Notes: generated from the sequence alone by a model not told the origin. Numbered from the stretch's first letter, positions 27,593 through 35,660 are shown. The stretch: DNA of 64,000 nt from Symbiodinium natans (GCA_905221605.1 CAJNDS010002350.1:410506-474505); one strand, 5' to 3'. A program made the numbers and translations.

Positions 27593-28234
27593 TTAATCAA
27601 ATTGTTGCATAAACTCATCACTTGTTATTGGTAAATTCCCTTCTTTATTATGAACATTGCCTATATCTTGATATGAATGATTTTGCAAGGGGTCTAATGT
27701 TCCCTTATTTAATGTTATACTACCTTTATCAAACATACTAACAACATCTCCGGCATTTCGTATTCGTAAATTAGTTCCCGTATCTTCCGGTCTCTGACTT
27801 GAAACAAAAGGAGAACCATAACTCCTACTTCTGAAAATATTACCATAATCATTATTAATTTGTTGCCCCACCGCTGAACCTAAACTATGACTAATTATAT
27901 CAGTAATTCCTGAAAGTTGTTTACCGTCAACTTCTATAGTTTCGTCTTTAATAAATTTATTAACATCTTTATATCTTTTCGTTTGTTGTGTCTGATACAA
28001 TGGTAATTTTAAATCATCATAAACATCTCTACCGCTTTTGGTTCCTGCAATGTATAAAATAGAACCATTTTGATAAATGCCTTCTGGGTTTTCATACGCA
28101 AGTCTTAAACCTTGAGTATCAGTTAAATATGTTTCAGTTCCTGCTAACTCTTCCCTAACATCGTTATGTATTTTATTTCTTGTTTTAGGCGCTTCATACA
28201 AAATACCTTCATTTCTTCTTTTATGTTTAAACAT
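27593..28234 (-). CDS. Class-3-like lipase / alpha-beta hydrolase
   Basis: 213 residues. The nucleophile elbow is SHSLGSAVG (Ser117), with Asp163 (NAGDVVSMFD) and His186 (LQNHSYQDIG) completing a plausible triad in lipase-3 order. YIAGTKSGRDVYDDL matches the strand and oxyanion region before the elbow. No signal peptide is visible, so it is probably packaged. Lipases occur in some PLVs and related viruses and are thought to act on membranes during infection. It is divergent from the penton gene, sharing a 39-bp intergenic region. Confidence 0.8.
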   Translation of the reverse strand: MFKHKRRNEGILYEAPKTRNKIHNDVREELAGTETYLTDTQGLRLAYENPEGIYQNGSILYIAGTKSGRDVYDDLKLPLYQTQQTKRYKDVNKFIKDETIEVDGKQLSGITDIISHSLGSAVGQQINNDYGNIFRSRSYGSPFVSSQRPEDTGTNLRIRNAGDVVSMFDKGSITLNKGTLDPLQNHSYQDIGNVHNKEGNLPITSDEFMQQFD

Positions 28235-28273
28235 ATAAAATAACTTATAATTTATTTTGTAAGTTAATTAATA

Positions 28274-29110
28274 ATGCTTAAGTTCAAAAAGGTATATATT
28301 GATAGTAGTTATAAAGTGAGTGGCACTCCGTCCGATTTTACAATTGACTTACCTGAAACAGTTCAATTAGAAGATAATATGCTATGTCAAATACACGAGG
28401 TAAGCATTCCTCATTCTTGGTATTCAATAAACAGCACAAATAATAACATTTATTGGAGACATCAAGTCATACCCCCAGGTGTAATAGCAGGTATTACTTA
28501 TCGTAAAGTAACAATTCCTGAAGGGAACTATACAGCGGTTGATTTAGCACAAACAATACAAATAGCGATTAATTTATTGGTTGATACAGTGGACAGACCT
28601 AATACATATTCTTTAAGTTACAACACATCAACTAATAAATTTACAATCAGTTCTAATTATGCAACTGTTATATTTGTTCTTCTGACTGATGGAGAAGTAG
28701 CACCGTTAGCGGGTAGTTTTAGTGACCCCGTTGATGTTAATAATTTAAGTTCAATGAACAGAGTTATCGGTAATACAACGCCGGCAACTGATGCATATAC
28801 TAATGTGGCACCTTATACAAGCAATTTTGTAGATTTAGTTCCCTTCAAGAGTTTGTATTTACATTGTAATGAAATTAGTAACTACAACCAATTAACAGTA
28901 GCGGGTAATTCATCAATAGTAAAGAAAGTAAATGTAACAGTTCCCTATCTGGGCGTTATAAACGATAATGAGTTAAGTAGTGTTGATTATATTGATGTAT
29001 CGGGTAAAATGCTTCGTCGTTTGAATTTTAGACTTACTAGTAATTTAAATCAGGTAGTAAATTTGAATAATGTTGACATCTCATTCACTTTAACCTTTTT
29101 TAGAGGTTAA
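28274..29110 (+). CDS. Penton-like minor capsid protein, single jelly-roll
   Basis: 278 residues. KKVYIDSSYKVSGTPSDFTIDLPETVQL, then CQIHEVSIPHSWYSIN and NNIYWRH, are the standard PLV/Polinton minor capsid opening. The end is the usual beta-strand pattern of a penton base (VPYLGVINDNELSSVDYIDVSGKMLRRLNF). It forms the capsid vertices. It begins the rightward virion block 28274-31940 and is separated from the next gene by an 18-bp palindrome. Confidence 0.88.
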   Translation: MLKFKKVYIDSSYKVSGTPSDFTIDLPETVQLEDNMLCQIHEVSIPHSWYSINSTNNNIYWRHQVIPPGVIAGITYRKVTIPEGNYTAVDLAQTIQIAINLLVDTVDRPNTYSLSYNTSTNKFTISSNYATVIFVLLTDGEVAPLAGSFSDPVDVNNLSSMNRVIGNTTPATDAYTNVAPYTSNFVDLVPFKSLYLHCNEISNYNQLTVAGNSSIVKKVNVTVPYLGVINDNELSSVDYIDVSGKMLRRLNFRLTSNLNQVVNLNNVDISFTLTFFRG

Positions 29111-29122
29111 AATGTATAAATA

Positions 29123-29140
29123 ATTTTCTATATAGAAAAT
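29123..29140. promoter_or_regulatory. 18-bp perfect palindrome abutting a start codon
   Basis: ATTTTCTATATAGAAAAT ends directly before the ATG at 29141. It may end the penton transcript, start the next one, or both. Confidence 0.5.
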
Positions 29141-29701
29141 ATGGAAACAATTAGTGAGGAGGTTGAGGAGGTTAAAAATGAAGAAGAGACTAAAGAAGTG
29201 GTTAATGAAGTTGTTGAAGAAGCAACGAAAGAAGAACAAAAGCAAGAAGAGGAAGTTAAAAATGAAGAAGTAGAAGAACAACCTAAAGCAAAAGCAAAAC
29301 CAAAGAAACAAGCGAGAAGCGTTAAAGTTGTTGAATTAGTATCCTGTCCTGATTGTGATAAAAAGATGTTACCAAAATCATTACGGCACTCACACCCGAG
29401 AAATTGTAAAGGTCAACCAACAGAAACAAGGCCAGTAAACAAACAACAAAATTCATATGGGACTAAATTAAAGGAACAAATGAGAAAAGAAATTGAGGAA
29501 GAAATGAAAACAAAATATTCAATAAAAGAGCAACCCAAAGAAACAAGTGTGCCAAGTATGCCAGTTAAAATGAAAGAACCAGAACCACAAAGAATACCAA
29601 CAGCAAGAGAACTTTTAGCATCATCGTATGCAGAAATAAGAAGAGCAAAACAACAGGAAAAGATGGAAAAGATAGCAAGGTTTAAAACGAGTATGTTTTA
29701 A
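29141..29701 (+). CDS. Acidic coiled-coil protein with zinc finger
   Basis: 186 residues. Residues 1-50 are almost entirely Glu/Lys/Val and helical. A basic KAKAKPKKQARS stretch follows. A finger CPDCDKKMLPKSLRHSHPRNC (Cys-Cys-His-Cys) is at about 69-89. The C-terminal half is a basic helix. Possibly a DNA-bridging virion protein; no family recognised. Part of the virion block between penton and the next coiled-coil gene. Confidence 0.65.
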   Translation: METISEEVEEVKNEEETKEVVNEVVEEATKEEQKQEEEVKNEEVEEQPKAKAKPKKQARSVKVVELVSCPDCDKKMLPKSLRHSHPRNCKGQPTETRPVNKQQNSYGTKLKEQMRKEIEEEMKTKYSIKEQPKETSVPSMPVKMKEPEPQRIPTARELLASSYAEIRRAKQQEKMEKIARFKTSMF

Positions 29702-29703
29702 TT

Positions 29704-29735
29704 ATTAATAATATTTTTAATCTAATATTATTAAT
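29704..29735. terminator. 11-bp hairpin between genes
   Basis: ATTAATAATAT (29704-29714) pairs with ATATTATTAAT (29725-29735) around a 10-base loop, four bases before the ATG at 29739. Confidence 0.5.
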
Positions 29736-29738
29736 TAT

Positions 29739-30059
29739 ATGAGTATGTGGAAGAGCAAACCTGAAATGAAGCGAATGCCACAGGTGCAACAATATTACGA
29801 TTTAGAAGATAGTATAGGTGTAGCAAGTAGGAAAAAGGAAATGGAAGATATGAAGATGAGAATTGAAGAAGCAGAAAACAGAGGTAAAAATATTGCTATG
29901 AGGAATGACTGGGTTCAACATCAAAAGAAAGTGCTTTTTCAGGGTCAATTAGATGATATAAACAGACAATTAGAGAGACCAATGATGCCAGTAAGAACAA
30001 AAGAAGAGCTTAAGAAAAAACAAAATGAATTAAAAGAGATTATGATGAATTTAGTATAA
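29739..30059 (+). CDS. Small coiled-coil protein
   Basis: 106 residues, Met/Lys/Glu/Gln-rich, helical almost throughout (KKEMEDMKMRIEEAENRGK; KEELKKKQNELKEIMMNL). No domain is recognised. Its place in the virion block suggests a structural or scaffold role, which is an inference. Confidence 0.6.
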   Translation: MSMWKSKPEMKRMPQVQQYYDLEDSIGVASRKKEMEDMKMRIEEAENRGKNIAMRNDWVQHQKKVLFQGQLDDINRQLERPMMPVRTKEELKKKQNELKEIMMNLV

Positions 30060-30105
30060 GTTACATTTTAATATAATTAATTAAAATCTAACTCCAAATA
30101 TAATA

Positions 30106-31122
30106 ATGATTAAAACATTAAAATCTGAATTAAAATTACGACCTACTTACGATGAAATGGTAGGTATGATTGAAAGTCAAGGGGATGAGAACCGACCACC
30201 AATAGAGAAAATAATTGACAGAAGAGCAACATTATTTAGAAACAACCAGTTCGGTAGTCAATTTGATAACATTGATTTTTTAGGGTTGAAGAAGCAAGAG
30301 GAGGATAAAGTTAAGAATGATTTAAGAAGAGCACAACTAAATCATTATGGGGTTACGAATGGTGTATCAACTGCTGTAGCAGGAATGCAAACAAGTGCAA
30401 CATCTAGCGGATATGATACACCAATAGAAGTTTATGAAGGAATGGAAGAAGAAGAAACGTATCCAGACTACATTCATGATTTAGACGGTGCATTGAAAAG
30501 GTTGCAGGTGCTATCAGAACAAAGAAAACATGTAGAAGATGCCAAAAGTGATTTAGATGACGTTCATCATCAGTCATTACCAGCAGGCGTTGAAGTTCAT
30601 TCAATGGATGTTCCAGCAGAAAATGATGATGATAATGAAGAAGAAGCAGAAATAACCGCGCTAGAACAAAAAGTAGCATACACACGTGGTTTTGACCCTG
30701 ACCAAGTCTTCAACGATGATAGCGTTACTTATAGAGGGTTAATGTTTCAGTTATTTGTTAGAGATTTGTTAACGGATGAAATGGTGGATTTATTGAATAA
30801 ACTACCAACAGACCAGAAAAAGAAGCAATACCTAGTATCAATCATAGAGGGTCACAAAGAATTAGATGAATGGAACACAGATTTTGACAGTGCTAAATTA
30901 AGTCGTAAAATAAAGTTGTTTAAAAGAGAGAGAAGACGTGTAAAATCCAAAAGAGTAGAACCATCAGCGTCATCATCAAGTGGAGTAGGCGCATTAGTTC
31001 CATCACAACCAGCATCATCAACACCTTTAAGAGACATAGCAGTAGCTGGTGCAAAAGCAGGTGTTGAAACACTAGCAAAAGCGGGAGCAACAGCAATAGC
31101 AAAATCATTTTTACCAGTATAA
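30106..31122 (+). CDS. Virion-block protein with N-terminal LRPTY motif
   Basis: 338 residues. LKLRPTYDEM at residues 9-18 is shared with the next gene. The middle is acidic and coiled; residues about 185-280 are a compact helical domain (YRGLMFQLFVRDLLTDEMVDLL...DEWNTDFDSAKLSRKIKLF). The C-terminus is an Ala-rich helix (DIAVAGAKAGVETLAKAGA) that might insert in membrane. Function unknown; perhaps a capsid-associated protein. Confidence 0.65.
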   Translation: MIKTLKSELKLRPTYDEMVGMIESQGDENRPPIEKIIDRRATLFRNNQFGSQFDNIDFLGLKKQEEDKVKNDLRRAQLNHYGVTNGVSTAVAGMQTSATSSGYDTPIEVYEGMEEEETYPDYIHDLDGALKRLQVLSEQRKHVEDAKSDLDDVHHQSLPAGVEVHSMDVPAENDDDNEEEAEITALEQKVAYTRGFDPDQVFNDDSVTYRGLMFQLFVRDLLTDEMVDLLNKLPTDQKKKQYLVSIIEGHKELDEWNTDFDSAKLSRKIKLFKRERRRVKSKRVEPSASSSSGVGALVPSQPASSTPLRDIAVAGAKAGVETLAKAGATAIAKSFLPV

Positions 31123-31139
31123 AATATACTTATTAATAT

Positions 31140-31940
31140 ATGTTGAGGTTACGCCCCACTTATGAAGAAATTGCAAGGGAAGCAAGAACAAGCAGATTAA
31201 GAATATTACCAGATAAAGAGAGAAGAACACAACAAGGTTTATTATTAAATGATGTTAACTTTGATGACTTTGATTTAGGTAAGTATGATAAGAAGACCAT
31301 AATAATGAATGATAACCCTAATAAGGGAACACAAACGGATGTATTCAATGAAACACCAAGCATAACAGAAAGTGAAAGTATGAAATCATTAGAAGAAGTT
31401 AAACAGAGACAAACAAATGAAAGCCTTTCAAGTATAAAGAGTAGTGAGAAACAACAAGAAAGGGAGAGAGAACACGAACAGACACAGAAAAAATCATTCA
31501 TGTCTAGAGTTTATGATGCTATGTTTGGAGAAGATGAATTTAAAGAAGAAAGAGAAGAAATGAGAAACAGAAGGCAACAGATAGAGATTGATGAAGATGA
31601 TAACAATGAACCATCTCTAGAGAAACAACAGAGTGAACAGAGCGATGATGATTTACCTATGAATGTTAAAAAATCTTACGAGCCTTCTTCTTCATCAAGT
31701 TCTAGAAGAAGTTCAAACAGAAGTGTATTATTACCCATTGAAGAAGAGGCATTAAGTGAACACATTCATTCATCGCCTCCTGAAACAGTTCAAAGTTCCG
31801 TTCCAAGTGATAGAACTGTGGAATATGTTGATGAGCCTAGCCCACCTCAAAGTGTCATTAGTTCTCGTAGGGGTCAAGAAACAATAGAATACATAAGAAG
31901 CAGAAGCAGTAGGAATAGCAGACGAACGTTAAGCAGTTAA
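31140..31940 (+). CDS. Disordered protein with N-terminal LRPTY motif
   Basis: 266 residues. Starts MLRLRPTYEEIAREA, matching the motif of the preceding gene 17 bp upstream. The rest is mostly disordered: Gln/Glu/Arg tracts, a helical SFMSRVYDAMFGEDEF, then Ser-rich segments (SSSSSSRRSSNRS) and an SR-rich tail. The shared opening suggests both proteins dock on the same partner. Last gene of the rightward virion block. Confidence 0.6.
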   Translation: MLRLRPTYEEIAREARTSRLRILPDKERRTQQGLLLNDVNFDDFDLGKYDKKTIIMNDNPNKGTQTDVFNETPSITESESMKSLEEVKQRQTNESLSSIKSSEKQQEREREHEQTQKKSFMSRVYDAMFGEDEFKEEREEMRNRRQQIEIDEDDNNEPSLEKQQSEQSDDDLPMNVKKSYEPSSSSSSRRSSNRSVLLPIEEEALSEHIHSSPPETVQSSVPSDRTVEYVDEPSPPQSVISSRRGQETIEYIRSRSSRNSRRTLSS

Positions 31941-31974
31941 TTATTACTTTAGGGAGGGTGCTAAAACGCCCCCT

Positions 31975-31982
31975 ACTTAAAG
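31975..31982 (+). promoter_or_regulatory. ACTTAAAG box upstream of 32006 gene
   Basis: Starts 31 bp before the ATG, directly after a GC-rich imperfect inverted repeat (GGGAGGGTG / CGCCCCC). Confidence 0.55.
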
Positions 31983-32005
31983 AATAATTAACATTATATA
32001 GTAAG

Positions 32006-32356
32006 ATGAACTCCTGCTTTGTAACGGAAAAAGGTGAAAAGTTAAATATTGATGATGACCTTTTTGATGTGCTGTGGAACTCGCTAGATGAAGAGAATAG
32101 CGAGGAAATAGCACAAGCGAAAAAGAAATCACGCAATGATAAAAACAATGAAAAATATAAACAAAATGGCTACTTCAAACAATATTTTAAAAATAATAGT
32201 CAGTGCTTTGAATGTGAGAAGTGTGGAAGAAAGATAAGTAGCAATACTAATAAATCTAAACATATGAACACGAAGAGATGTAAAGAAATTTATCAAGAAA
32301 AAATAGAAAAGGAAATGATAGATAAGATAGGAAGAAAGATATTGTTATGGAATTGA
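32006..32356 (+). CDS. C2H2 zinc-finger protein
   Basis: 116 residues. An acidic N-terminus (NIDDDLFDVLWNSLDEEN) that could activate transcription, a basic middle (KKKSRNDKNNEKYKQNG), then CFECEKCGRKISSNTNKSKHMNTKRC, a single Cys-Cys-His-Cys finger. Probably a DNA-binding regulator. It has an ACTTAAAG box, as expected of an early gene. Confidence 0.65.
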   Translation: MNSCFVTEKGEKLNIDDDLFDVLWNSLDEENSEEIAQAKKKSRNDKNNEKYKQNGYFKQYFKNNSQCFECEKCGRKISSNTNKSKHMNTKRCKEIYQEKIEKEMIDKIGRKILLWN

Positions 32357-32382
32357 TATTATTATCTAACATATAATAATAT
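32356..32382. terminator. 10-bp hairpin at gene end
   Basis: ATATTATTAT (32356-32365) / ATAATAATAT (32373-32382), 7-base loop, starting in the stop codon of the zinc-finger gene. Confidence 0.5.
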
Positions 32383-32387
32383 TAATT

Positions 32388-33320
32388 ATGAGTAAGCAAG
32401 ATAAACTGGCAGAGTTGTATTATGATATTGAGTCAGGTTTTGGGAGTGCAAAGAGTTTATATGATGATGCTATAAAAGCGGGATTAGTAGTAACGCTAAA
32501 TGAAGTTAAAGAATGGTTGAAAAGTCAGTCAATAAAACAGAGAAGTAATTACAAACAGTATAACAGTTATTCAGCTCCTTTTGCCCGTTCTATTTATTCC
32601 TGTGATATAATGGATATGACTAGCTTAATGAAAGATACAGGAACATATAAACCTGAATATAAAAGATATGGTTTTGTATGTGTTGATAATTTTAGTAAAA
32701 AATGTCATGTCGTGCCAATGCATAATAAAGATGGTGGAACAGTATTAAATGCTCTAAAGGAATGTTTTAAAGTAATGGGTCATCCACAATCTATTTATAG
32801 TGATGATGAAGGAGCGTTGAATGATAAAACATTACAAAAATATTTGAAAGACGAGGGCATAACACATAATACAACATTGACACATGCGAATGTGGCTGAA
32901 CGAATGATTAGAACCTTGAAGAAAATGATAGGTGATAGAGCGCTTGTGCATAAAGGAGCATGGACAATAATGTTAAAACCCGTGTTAGATAAATACAATA
33001 AACAAATGAAACACAGCACGACGGGAATGACACCTAATGAAGCGCATAAAGACGAGCATCATATAGAAGTAAAAGCTAATTCAGTAATGAAAGAAAAATA
33101 TTTGAGAAATTATCCTAATATTAAAGAAGGTGATAATGTCAAAGTTTTTACTAAAAGTGGTGGTAATTATACCAGTCGGAAAGAAACAAGGAGCAAATGG
33201 AGCGAGAAAACATATGAAGTTAAAGAAGTTGAGAGAGATAAACAGTTGAATAAATATTATGTTCTTGAAGGTTTACCTAAAAAATATATGCGACATGAAT
33301 TATTGTTAATAAATAAGTAA
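32388..33320 (+). CDS. Retroviral-type DDE integrase (Polinton-like)
   Basis: 310 residues. An N-terminal helical region, then the rve core. YSCDIMDM (Asp73), IYSDDEGAL (Asp139) and HANVAERMIRTLK (Glu171) are the catalytic positions. HSTTGMTPNEAH is the conserved post-core motif, and a basic SH3-like tail follows (EGDNVKVFTKSGGNYTS). It inserts the viral DNA by its terminal repeats and explains the TCCCC duplication. It lies near the right end. Upstream is A/T-rich with the hairpin above and no ACTTAAAG box. Confidence 0.92.
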   Translation: MSKQDKLAELYYDIESGFGSAKSLYDDAIKAGLVVTLNEVKEWLKSQSIKQRSNYKQYNSYSAPFARSIYSCDIMDMTSLMKDTGTYKPEYKRYGFVCVDNFSKKCHVVPMHNKDGGTVLNALKECFKVMGHPQSIYSDDEGALNDKTLQKYLKDEGITHNTTLTHANVAERMIRTLKKMIGDRALVHKGAWTIMLKPVLDKYNKQMKHSTTGMTPNEAHKDEHHIEVKANSVMKEKYLRNYPNIKEGDNVKVFTKSGGNYTSRKETRSKWSEKTYEVKEVERDKQLNKYYVLEGLPKKYMRHELLLINK

Positions 33321-33324
33321 ATCT

Positions 33325-33332
33325 ACTTAAAG
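33325..33332 (+). promoter_or_regulatory. ACTTAAAG box upstream of 33359 gene
   Basis: Starts 34 bp before the ATG, directly after the integrase stop. Confidence 0.55.
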
Positions 33333-33358
33333 AAAAAAGACTTTAATATATTAGTGAT

Positions 33359-33781
33359 ATGGACACTGATAAGGCAAAGAAGATTGTTAATAAATTCATC
33401 AAAAAGAACCCTTACCCTGAATATAATGATGTAGTTAAAATGTTAACGAAAAACCTTAATGAATACCGAGAAAGTGATGATAGAGAACTTGCTATTCATT
33501 ATCTTAATTTATTTAGTGAATATGGTCAACCGAACCATGAATGGATGAAAGAAATATATGAAAATATTTTAGATGAAAAATTAATAAAAACAAACGGTGA
33601 GAAGATATATAATAGAGGTGGTGCTCTTGTAATGCAATCAAATTATTATACAATTATTGAGATATTGAAAGATATGTTTGAAAACAAAAATATGAATCAT
33701 GATGAACGAGTAGAAATATTATATCCTATTAAAGAACAAATTAGCGATTGTTGGAATGAAGTTGGAGAATGGAGACACTAA
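33359..33781 (+). CDS. Unknown protein, paralogue of 34535 product
   Basis: 140 residues, helical and charged. KKNPYPEYNDVVKML at the start and YENILDEKLI...EKIYNR later are matched in the same order in the product of 34535-35191. No known domain is recognised. It has the early-type box. The right-end location and duplication suggest an accessory family, perhaps in virus-host or virus-virus interaction. Confidence 0.6.
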   Translation: MDTDKAKKIVNKFIKKNPYPEYNDVVKMLTKNLNEYRESDDRELAIHYLNLFSEYGQPNHEWMKEIYENILDEKLIKTNGEKIYNRGGALVMQSNYYTIIEILKDMFENKNMNHDERVEILYPIKEQISDCWNEVGEWRH

Positions 33782-33786
33782 CTATT

Positions 33787-33815
33787 ATATTATAAACAAT
33801 TAAACTTTATAATAT
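33787..33815. terminator. 10-bp hairpin at gene end
   Basis: ATATTATAAA (33787-33796) / TTTATAATAT (33806-33815) around a 9-base loop, just after the stop at 33781. Confidence 0.55.
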
Positions 33816-33825
33816 GCTAGTATCC

Positions 33826-33833
33826 ACTTAAAG
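33826..33833 (+). promoter_or_regulatory. ACTTAAAG box upstream of 33861 gene
   Basis: Starts 35 bp before the ATG and 10 bp after the preceding hairpin. Confidence 0.55.
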
Positions 33834-33860
33834 ACAGAACGTCCTAGAATAGTAGGAACT

Positions 33861-34463
33861 ATGACCATCCTAGATTATAGCAAGTGTGAAGCGTGTAAGA
33901 AACTTAAAAATACAAAATCAATAATATTAAGTAAAATATTACCTGAAGTTTTAGTTGATAAAATCGTTTCATATGATTGTTGTAAATACTGTAGTGATAT
34001 GAGAGCAAAAGAACAAGAAAACCTTTTTAACAAACACTTAAGTAAAATTGGAAAACAACTTCATTATTTTAGACGAACTAGAATGTCTGCATTTAATGAA
34101 TATGGTAGAAGCAAGAAGAGAGAAATGAAAGCATTAATTAATATAATTGAAATAAGTAATAATCCTTTTAAGAATGTTTTAAAATTATATTTAAGAAACT
34201 GTTATAGTGCAATAAGTTTTTGTTTTTGTAGAATTATTGAAAATCTTTATGATAAGGAATGGTTAAAACATTACCTTTCAATGTATTCAAATATACCAAC
34301 AATGAAATATAGTTTTTATAATCGGAGATATGATGATAAATGGTTATGTAAACTAACTGTTTATGAATATTTAAATAACTTAATATTTCTTGATAAGAAG
34401 TATATTGATAATGATGAATTGAAAAATTATTTGAATGATTTATTTGATGATTATAATAATTAG
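33861..34463 (+). CDS. Unknown protein with N-terminal Cys pairs
   Basis: 200 residues. CEACKKL (residue 9 on) and CCKYCSDMRAKEQ (about 41-50) could bind one zinc. The remainder is Tyr/Asn/Leu-rich and helical. KILPEVLVDKIVSYDCCKYC resembles an F-box-like helix followed by Cys, an opening often seen in giant-virus proteins; this is only a resemblance. Early-type box upstream. Confidence 0.6.
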   Translation: MTILDYSKCEACKKLKNTKSIILSKILPEVLVDKIVSYDCCKYCSDMRAKEQENLFNKHLSKIGKQLHYFRRTRMSAFNEYGRSKKREMKALINIIEISNNPFKNVLKLYLRNCYSAISFCFCRIIENLYDKEWLKHYLSMYSNIPTMKYSFYNRRYDDKWLCKLTVYEYLNNLIFLDKKYIDNDELKNYLNDLFDDYNN

Positions 34464-34497
34464 AGGCACTGCCGACCCTAGGCGGGAGGGGGTAGGC

Positions 34498-34505
34498 ACT
34501 TAAAG
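34498..34505 (+). promoter_or_regulatory. ACTTAAAG box upstream of 34535 gene
   Basis: Starts 37 bp before the ATG. The leader between is unusually GC-rich for the virus (GAGGGCGCCCTACTATAG). Confidence 0.55.
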
Positions 34506-34534
34506 AGAGGGCGCCCTACTATAGTAAGAGCGCG

Positions 34535-35191
34535 ATGAGTGGAGCCGAGCAGAGAGACTTAAAAGCCCTGACAGAGAAAAACCCATTTCCAAAGTTGAAA
34601 AAAGAAGTTGACAGTATAATATCAAAGTCGGGTATGAGTTATATTAGTGGAACGAATAAAATTTTATATAACTGTAAAAGAATGGATTATTATTGCATGG
34701 TTAAGTTTATTTTAAAAGAACCTAATCAATTAGATATATTAAAATCACTGTATGAAAATATTTATGATGAAAATAAGTTAAGTTCAATAATTGATGAGAG
34801 AATATACAATAGAACATTTGCTTATAAGAGAACTAATCATATGTGTAAAACATTATTTCAGGAACTATTGTATAGATTAATAACAACCTTTTATGAACAA
34901 GACAAAGAAACATATGATGAACACTTTATATATCATCTTCTTCATCGTTTAAAAATGCTTGATAATGAAAAGTATAACTTTACCATTAACATTGATAAAA
35001 CAGTTGAGAAATACAAAAATGAAGAATACCATATTCAAATGAACAATTTGCAAGTGATTAAATCAAAACCATTACAAGTTATTAACAATGAAACATTAAA
35101 TGAAGATGAATTAATAAAAGATAAACTTGTTGAAGATTTAGATGATGAAACAAGACAGTTTGTAAGAGACAGAATAATAATACAACATTAA
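34535..35191 (+). CDS. Unknown protein, paralogue of 33359 product
   Basis: 218 residues. EKNPFPKLKKEVDSII and YENIYDENKLSSIIDERIYNR align in order with the product of 33359-33781. It has an extra C-terminal 75 residues, ending DLDDETRQFVRDRIIIQH. No domain recognised. Last gene before the right inverted repeat. Confidence 0.6.
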   Translation: MSGAEQRDLKALTEKNPFPKLKKEVDSIISKSGMSYISGTNKILYNCKRMDYYCMVKFILKEPNQLDILKSLYENIYDENKLSSIIDERIYNRTFAYKRTNHMCKTLFQELLYRLITTFYEQDKETYDEHFIYHLLHRLKMLDNEKYNFTINIDKTVEKYKNEEYHIQMNNLQVIKSKPLQVINNETLNEDELIKDKLVEDLDDETRQFVRDRIIIQH

Positions 35192-35207
35192 TTTGAGAAC
35201 TTCAAGA

Positions 35208-35570
35208 ACAAAAACCCCAACAAACGTTCATAATAAAAATTATTATGAATATTTGATAAAACGCTAGAGGGTTAAACACCCTAGAAATCTAGGAATTATG
35301 ATAATCCCTGAAATTATGATGAAAATAATGAATGAGGGGGCTAGATGTGATGAAATTTTAGGGTAAAAGGACTTAAATTTAGGAAATTTATGATGAAACC
35401 CTAGAACCAACCCCCATAAAACGAATGAGGAGGAGATGATGATGTAGAATGAAGAAGATGATGATGATGAGAATGATGTGTGGAAATGTGTGATGAAAAA
35501 TGAAGATGGGGCGGTGTTGACCCCAGAGGCTGGAGGTGGAAACCCCACAATCAGCCTTTCTATAATTTTT
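35208..35570 (-). repeat. Right terminal inverted repeat of the virus
   Basis: Reverse complement of 6593-6955; see that entry. Ends ...CAGCCTTTCTATAATTTTT. Differences from the left copy concentrate in the inner third. Confidence 0.9.
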
Positions 35571-35660
35571 TCCCCGTCCCGACAAGTTGCATCAACCAGC
35601 CAGAAGGGAGGTCAATGCGCATCAGTAGCGACCGGCTCCACTGGGGGAAACACCAGTCCT
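35571..35660 (+). repeat. Target duplication and right half of split host repeat
   Basis: The first five bases (TCCCC) duplicate 6588-6592. The following ACAAG, CATCAA, GCCAGAAGGGAGG and AGTAGCGACC words follow the same order as in the uninterrupted copy at about 5778-5850. Confidence 0.6.

Larger units (their letters stand above)
6593..35570 (+). mobile_element. Integrated Polinton-like virus with nested retrotransposon
   Basis: Two inverted repeats of about 363 bp bound the element, and TCCCC flanks it on both sides. Inside are the PLV hallmarks: protein-primed PolB, A32-like ATPase, major capsid protein, penton-like minor capsid protein and a DDE integrase, plus GIY-YIG nuclease, S74 fibre and lipase. 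Removing the 7-kb retrotransposon and one copy of its duplication leaves 21.9 kb, a normal PLV size. I see no adenain/Ulp1-type cysteine protease, which true Polintons and virophages usually have, so PLV is the better label. The right part (16985-35570) is AT-rich. The left arm (6956-9743) is more balanced and may be acquired cargo. Most viral genes are open, but PolB is interrupted and the fibre needs a frame change. Confidence 0.93.
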
